From positions 1 through 17,075 of the forward strand of contig JBJHCR010000112.1 of the NCBI GenBank assembly GCA_050486105.1: DNA of 17,075 nt. Direction: 5' to 3'. The notes beneath the pieces are model-generated. The model made no database searches. It saw nothing but the letters and a program-made list of their open reading frames with translations, and was not told the origin of the DNA. This stretch comes from JAEXNA01 sp050486105 (lineage in GTDB: Bacteria > Vulcanimicrobiota > Xenobia > Xenobiales > JADMJV01). The position numbers and the translations under genes were made by a program. Shown here one piece after another: positions 13,575 through 17,075 of this stretch; the stretch's first letter is position 1, and each line of letters starts with the position of its first letter.

Positions 13575-15584
13575 ATGCTTGTGCACCTAGGGGCCGGGTG
13601 CCTCAATCAAACTCCCTTGGATTGGGACGGAAACGCCGAACGGGTTTTGCAGATCTTGACCGAGGCCGAAGAGCGTAGAATTGACGTGCTTTGCTTGCCG
13701 GAGCTGTGCCTAACCGGTTATGGATGCGAGGATGCCTTCCACGCCCCCCAAACTTCAAGATTGGCTTGGTCGGTGCTGCAGAATTTGCTGCCGGCTTGCC
13801 GACATCTGCTGGTCAATTTTGGCCTTCCTGTTTGGTATAAAGGCGCAATTTACAACGTTTCTGCCATAGTGGCAAATTCCCGCCTGTTGGGCTTGGTGGC
13901 CAAGCAGCATCTCGCAGGCGATGGGATACACTACGAACCTAGGTGGTTCAAACCTTGGCCGGCAGGCGTCTGTGTAGACTTTGCCTCCCCCCTTGGTGAT
14001 ATTCCCCTTGGCGACCTGCTCTTTGAACTTGAAACTCCCGATGAGATTTCACCTCTCCGACTAGGATTGGAAATCTGCGAAGACGCCTGGGTTGCCGAGA
14101 GACCTGGAGGTCGGGCCGCTCGCGAGGGAGTCGACGTCATTCTCAACCCCAGTGCCAGCCATTTTGCTTTCGGCAAGCAACGAATCCGGGAGCGTTTTGT
14201 CATCGAAGGGTCTCGCGCTTTCCAATGCGCCTACGTCTACAGCAACCTGGTGGGCAACGAAGCCGGACGAGCGATCTACGACGGTGGGGCTATGCTGGCC
14301 AGCCAAGGACAGATCCTGGCTCGAGGTCCGCGACTCTTTCTGCAGCGCCACGCGCTGAGTAGCGCGCTCGTCGATCTGACCCCGAATCGGGTTTATCGAA
14401 GTCGAACATCGAGCTTCAGACCTCAACTTGAAGGCAAACGAACCGGAATCGTGAGTGTCTCTTGGGATGGACCCAAGAAAAACCCCTCTCGATTGCCGAG
14501 CACCTTACCCCCTTCCTGGGAGAGCGACCCGAGCGCCAAAGAAGAAGAGTTCACTCGCGCTGTAACCTTGGGCTTGGCAGACTACATGGCCAAGAGTCGG
14601 TCTCGCGGGTTTGTGGTCTCTCTATCGGGAGGAGCCGACTCTGCTGCTTGCGCGGTTTTGATCTCACTGATGGCGGTGCGCCTGAGACAAGAGCTCGAAA
14701 CTTCTGAGCTCATCCAACTCTTCTCGTACTGGGGTGGGCTACCTGACACCCTAAGTGAAATTCTCACCACGGTCTACCAAGCCACTGAAAACAGCGGCTC
14801 AACCACCCGCACTGCGGCCGGCTCCCTCGCCAAGGCGATCGGATCGCGGCATCTAGATTGGGACATACAACCCCTAGTAACCAGTTATCACGCCCTTGTC
14901 GAGGAGGCCTTGGGCCGACCTTTAGAGTGGAACACCGATGACCTAGCCATGCAAAACATCCAGGCCAGAGTTCGGGCTCCAGGACCTTGGATGCTGGCCA
15001 ACATTCTTGGCGCCCTTTTTCTGTCGACCTCTAATCGTTCAGAGGCGGCGGTGGGTTATGCCACCATGGATGGGGACACCTCGGGAGGGTTAGCACCTCT
15101 GGCGGGGATCGATAAGGACTTTCTTCGCCGTTGGCTCATCTGGATGGAAAATTCCGGGCCTGAGGGATACGAATCCTTGCCGGTCTTAAGCGCGGTGAAC
15201 GTTCAACCACCCACGGCCGAGCTTCGCCCTCCGGAAGGCGGGCAGACCGACGAAGAAGATCTGATGCCCTACCCGGTGCTCGAAAGGATCGAGCGCTTGG
15301 CGATCCGCGATCGACTTTCGCCCACCACTATCCGAGACCGGTTGTCCGAAGAGTTTCCGAGCTCGACCCTAGGGCAACGAAATGCATGGATTGAACGCTT
15401 CTTCGTGATGTTTGCGCGAAATCAGTGGAAACGAGAACGTTATGCACCTTCATTCCACCTCGACGACGAGAATCTCGATCCTAAGACCTGGTGCCGATTT
15501 CCCATACTCAGCGGAGGCTTCAACCGGGAACTCGAAGAGATGAGGGCCTCCCCAGAAATGAGAGCGACGACCTCGGAAGACTGA
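13575..15584 (+). CDS. nadE: Glutamine-dependent NAD+ synthetase
   Basis: A 669-residue fusion of an N-terminal nitrilase-type glutaminase and a C-terminal NAD+ synthetase, the usual length for this form. The glutaminase triad is visible as E43 (LPELCLTGYG), K110 (VAKQHLAGDG) and C168 (GLEICEDAW). The ATP-pyrophosphatase loop is SGGADS at 351-356. Further synthetase blocks are QNIQARVR and STSNRSEAAVGYATMDGDTSGGLAPLAGIDK. It converts deamido-NAD+ to NAD+ with ATP, using ammonia released from glutamine, as the last step of NAD biosynthesis in the cytoplasm. ATG at 13575 is chosen because the glutaminase fold starts there. An AGAAGGGA stretch lies about 15 nt upstream, rather far for a ribosome site. 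The open frame extends 28 codons upstream to a TTG but reads like leader sequence. No other NAD genes nearby. Confidence 0.95.
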   Translation: MLVHLGAGCLNQTPLDWDGNAERVLQILTEAEERRIDVLCLPELCLTGYGCEDAFHAPQTSRLAWSVLQNLLPACRHLLVNFGLPVWYKGAIYNVSAIVANSRLLGLVAKQHLAGDGIHYEPRWFKPWPAGVCVDFASPLGDIPLGDLLFELETPDEISPLRLGLEICEDAWVAERPGGRAAREGVDVILNPSASHFAFGKQRIRERFVIEGSRAFQCAYVYSNLVGNEAGRAIYDGGAMLASQGQILARGPRLFLQRHALSSALVDLTPNRVYRSRTSSFRPQLEGKRTGIVSVSWDGPKKNPSRLPSTLPPSWESDPSAKEEEFTRAVTLGLADYMAKSRSRGFVVSLSGGADSAACAVLISLMAVRLRQELETSELIQLFSYWGGLPDTLSEILTTVYQATENSGSTTRTAAGSLAKAIGSRHLDWDIQPLVTSYHALVEEALGRPLEWNTDDLAMQNIQARVRAPGPWMLANILGALFLSTSNRSEAAVGYATMDGDTSGGLAPLAGIDKDFLRRWLIWMENSGPEGYESLPVLSAVNVQPPTAELRPPEGGQTDEEDLMPYPVLERIERLAIRDRLSPTTIRDRLSEEFPSSTLGQRNAWIERFFVMFARNQWKRERYAPSFHLDDENLDPKTWCRFPILSGGFNRELEEMRASPEMRATTSED

Positions 15585-15602
15585 AGCGCCGAGTTTACGT
15601 TC

Positions 15603-15631
15603 TGGCAACCTTTTGGCAACCTTTGGGCACC
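15603..15631 (+). repeat. Tandem 11-bp direct repeats, OmpR/PhoB-type operator layout
   Basis: TGGCAAC-CTTT-TGGCAAC-CTTT-GGGCACC: a 7-bp unit repeated with 4-bp T-rich spacers, the first two copies identical and the third changed at 2 of 7. An 11-bp period is the classic spacing for tandem binding of OmpR/PhoB-family regulators. It begins 104 bp and ends 76 bp before the start of the secreted Cys/His protein. No clear -10 is visible in the rest of the 122-bp gap. Confidence 0.5.
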
Positions 15632-15706
15632 ATTCGGACGGTTACGGTCATTGAGATCAGGCTAATGTGACTTTACCTTCAGCCTTACTTCGATAGGAGA
15701 ATCTCG

Positions 15707-16102
15707 ATGCGATCCTGGATACTAACTCTGTTGATAAGCTTCATCACTTTGAGCTTTACTGTTTCAGCTCAAGCCCAGGTGCGTTTTGACCTGTATTCCA
15801 ATCCCTACACCGGTCCTTCGGTGAATATTTCGGTGGGTCAGCCCCAGCCGGGAATCTTTGTACCTGTGGTGCAGCAACCCTACTATTATCCAACGCATCC
15901 CGTGCCGATCAGGAGAGGGCGGCACCACAGAGGATACCAAGCTCCCGTCGTGGTTACCTCGCACTGGTGTGCCTACCACCGAGTGCACTGCACTCACGCT
16001 CCTTATGCTCGCCAAGCAGCACGCCAGAACTGCCAGCCTCAGTATCAGACCCGCACTCCTTACTGGTGTCAGCCCCATAGAGAGTACTGCACTCACGGTT
16101 GA
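15707..16102 (+). CDS. Small secreted protein with two WCxxHRxxCTH motifs
   Basis: A 131-residue protein I cannot assign to a family. Residues 1-23 are a clear signal peptide (MRSW, hydrophobic ILTLLISFITLSFTV, cleavage after AQA). The mature part has a Tyr/Pro/Gln-rich stretch (about 30-66), a basic patch RRGRHHRG (69-76), and two copies of an 11-residue motif, W-C-x-x-H-R-x-x-C-T-H, at 87-97 and 120-130. C109 lies between them. Paired Cys and His in such a short secreted protein suggest metal binding or disulfides; this is inference. It is not a CxxCH haem site. TAGGAG (15694-15699) sits 7 nt before the ATG. An array of 11-bp direct repeats lies upstream. It converges on the next gene with a 55-bp gap that holds no obvious terminator. 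Confidence 0.75.
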   Translation: MRSWILTLLISFITLSFTVSAQAQVRFDLYSNPYTGPSVNISVGQPQPGIFVPVVQQPYYYPTHPVPIRRGRHHRGYQAPVVVTSHWCAYHRVHCTHAPYARQAARQNCQPQYQTRTPYWCQPHREYCTHG

Positions 16103-16157
16103 TCTCGCTTCGGTCTGGATGAAGGTCCGCCCGTCTCTCAGGCAACTACGCACCCCT

Positions 16158-16844
16158 TCAACTGCCGTGGCCCAGGTTTGCCAATTGAGCCAGAGTGCTG
16201 TCATCCTCGATTCGCTTAACTATCACCAAGAGGGCCTGCCCTTTTTTGGCCTTGGCTTGAACCTCCCGGTGCACCGAGAAATCGGAGAGCCCTCTCCTAA
16301 AGAGTTTGAGGGCATCCAGCCAGTAGCCAACTCCATCCCTCAAAGCAACTTGAACGGCGATGGTCTCCAGGGTTCCGACTCTCTCGAACTTCTGACAATC
16401 CTCCCAAACCGTCTGGAAGACCTCTTCCATTTCGTAGAGCCACTCTTCGGCGGATTCGCGGTCCCCGTGGGCCACACAGTCCAGAGCCTCTTGAAAATCG
16501 AGCCAGGTTTCGGTGTAGAGTTCTTCGTTGCGGAGCTCTTCAGCTTGTTGCCTCAGCCGGGCCACCAGCAAGGCCTCTTCCCGACCCTTGAGGTACAACT
16601 CCACCAAATAGGCTAGGTGCTCCTCTTGGTCGGTACCATCGCGATAGGCCGCTTCAGCCTGAGTGAGAACCTCCACCATCAAGTCGGACAGCCTCGGGTC
16701 CCAAGCATCATCAGACTCCAATTGTACCAGGGAAGCGGAGTACCATCGAAACCAGCCCTCGGTGCGCCCTGAAGAGGAGATATGCATCACCAATCGATCC
16801 AGGCCGTCAAGTTCGGTGGCGCTGCCATCCCTGATTGGACTCAA
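16158..16844 (-). CDS. Acidic helical protein of unknown function
   Basis: A 228-residue soluble protein I do not recognise. It is strongly acidic and nearly all helical in appearance, with a charged stretch of coiled-coil type at about 85-150 (EEALLVARLRQQAEELRNEE onward) and Trp-rich spots (WFRWY at about 31-35). No signal peptide or membrane segment. The start is TTG at 16844: GGAG (16853-16856) lies 8 nt upstream and a strong promoter lies just before it. A Met at residue 20 would be the next ATG but lacks a ribosome site. The gene has its own promoter, sits 3' of a neighbouring gene's terminator, and is probably monocistronic. A repeat-type helical scaffold is possible; no enzymatic motif is seen. 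Confidence 0.72.
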   Translation of the reverse strand: MSPIRDGSATELDGLDRLVMHISSSGRTEGWFRWYSASLVQLESDDAWDPRLSDLMVEVLTQAEAAYRDGTDQEEHLAYLVELYLKGREEALLVARLRQQAEELRNEELYTETWLDFQEALDCVAHGDRESAEEWLYEMEEVFQTVWEDCQKFERVGTLETIAVQVALRDGVGYWLDALKLFRRGLSDFSVHREVQAKAKKGQALLVIVKRIEDDSTLAQLANLGHGS

Positions 16845-16874
16845 ATGGTGTACTCCGGCTGAAAACTTGGTTCA

Positions 16875-16902
16875 ATTATACCAGAAACTGGCCGTTCGAC
16901 AA
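16875..16902 (-). promoter_or_regulatory. Sigma-70-type promoter of the acidic helical protein gene
   Basis: On the minus strand TTGTCG (16897-16902, 4/6), a 16-bp spacer and a perfect TATAAT (16875-16880). The predicted start near 16868 gives a leader of about 24 nt holding GGAG and the TTG start. Confidence 0.7.
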
Positions 16903-16911
16903 CATGCCAAA

Positions 16912-16941
16912 AGCCCGACTGAAGGCATCCTCAATCGGGCT
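16912..16941 (-). terminator. Rho-independent terminator of the gene at the right edge
   Basis: Arms 16912-16922 and 16931-16941 pair at 10 of 11 positions around an 8-nt loop. On the minus strand the stem ends in GGGCTTTTGG, a short T-tract. It lies 20 nt past the stop of the partial gene and just upstream of the next promoter. Confidence 0.65.
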
Positions 16942-16961
16942 CAAGGTTCCGGGACCGGGTG

Positions 16962-17075
16962 CTAGAGGGCCCCAGCAGTGAGTCCAGCAGTCACTCCCGA
17001 GGCCCCGAGCAAGCCCAAACCGACATAGGTGGCGGTGGTGCTCCCGAAGAGCAAACCGCCGGCAATGCCCAAAGT
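16962..17075 (-). CDS. C-terminal end of a Gly-rich hydrophobic protein (5' end outside window)
   Basis: The last 37 codons of a minus-strand gene, running from the right edge to TAG at 16962-16964. The peptide is almost wholly Gly, Ala, Leu, Thr and Val, with GIAGGLLFGSTTATYVGLG and then GASGVTAGLTAGAL. It looks like one or two membrane segments with small-residue (glycine-zipper-like) spacing, and it has no charged tail. The frame is supported by a terminator 20 nt after the stop. The family cannot be told from this fragment. Confidence 0.6.
   Translation of the reverse strand, partial: TLGIAGGLLFGSTTATYVGLGLLGASGVTAGLTAGAL

Noticed and set aside
13469..13606. 46-codon N-terminal extension of the SnoaL-like protein
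   Set aside because: The signal peptide and a good TAGGAG site both point to ATG 13468. The extension overlaps the nadE start region on the other strand.
15585..15706. Small ORF or RNA gene between nadE and the secreted protein gene
   Set aside because: No frame with a ribosome site and no tRNA-like fold. Only the direct-repeat array stands out.
15858..16616. 252-codon plus-strand frame
   Set aside because: It crosses the secreted protein gene in another frame and the acidic protein gene antisense. Both of those have ribosome sites, and this frame does not resemble a protein.

Overview
The window comes from a Gram-negative-type bacterium with moderately high GC by eye. It encodes lipid-transport parts (an MCE/MlaD-like protein and an HpnN-like RND exporter), a CarD/CdnL RNA-polymerase-binding regulator, an HD-GYP protein and many membrane histidine kinases, and it uses GTG and TTG starts often. 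This mix is common in deltaproteobacterial-type lineages such as Myxococcota, but the taxon is inference. I saw no insertion sequence, CRISPR array, rRNA or tRNA.

Left part (1-5.2 kb): the C-terminal end of an HD-GYP gene (+) meets a leftward operon tail to tail. That operon runs tlyA (rRNA 2'-O-methyltransferase), an MCE-domain protein, then an RND/MMPL exporter. The last two are coupled by a GTGA overlap. A small HD-domain protein (+) diverges from tlyA and may be made from a leaderless mRNA.

Centre (5.7-12.3 kb): the most unusual part is a leftward run of four membrane histidine kinases in the order A1-B1-A2-B2. A-type proteins have about six membrane segments, a coiled coil, a kinase core and a C-terminal degenerate receiver. 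B-type proteins have a different membrane domain and a kinase core with no receiver. Each A overlaps its B by 4 bp, and the two A-B pairs are paralogous, so the locus looks like a tandem duplication of a two-kinase module. Three of the four H-boxes carry Arg directly after the phospho-accepting His, and one receiver has lost its Asp. No response regulator or output gene is nearby. A candidate promoter with a palindrome over its -10 lies in front of A1, just after the terminator of a CarD/CdnL-like gene.

Right part (12.3-17.1 kb): a CarD/CdnL-like gene that appears to lack the family's DNA-wedging Trp; a secreted SnoaL/DUF4440-type protein divergent from a glutamine-dependent NAD+ synthetase (nadE); a small secreted protein with two copies of a Cys/His motif behind an array of 11-bp direct repeats; an unrecognised acidic helical protein with a clear promoter; and the C-terminal end of a Gly-rich hydrophobic protein with its terminator.
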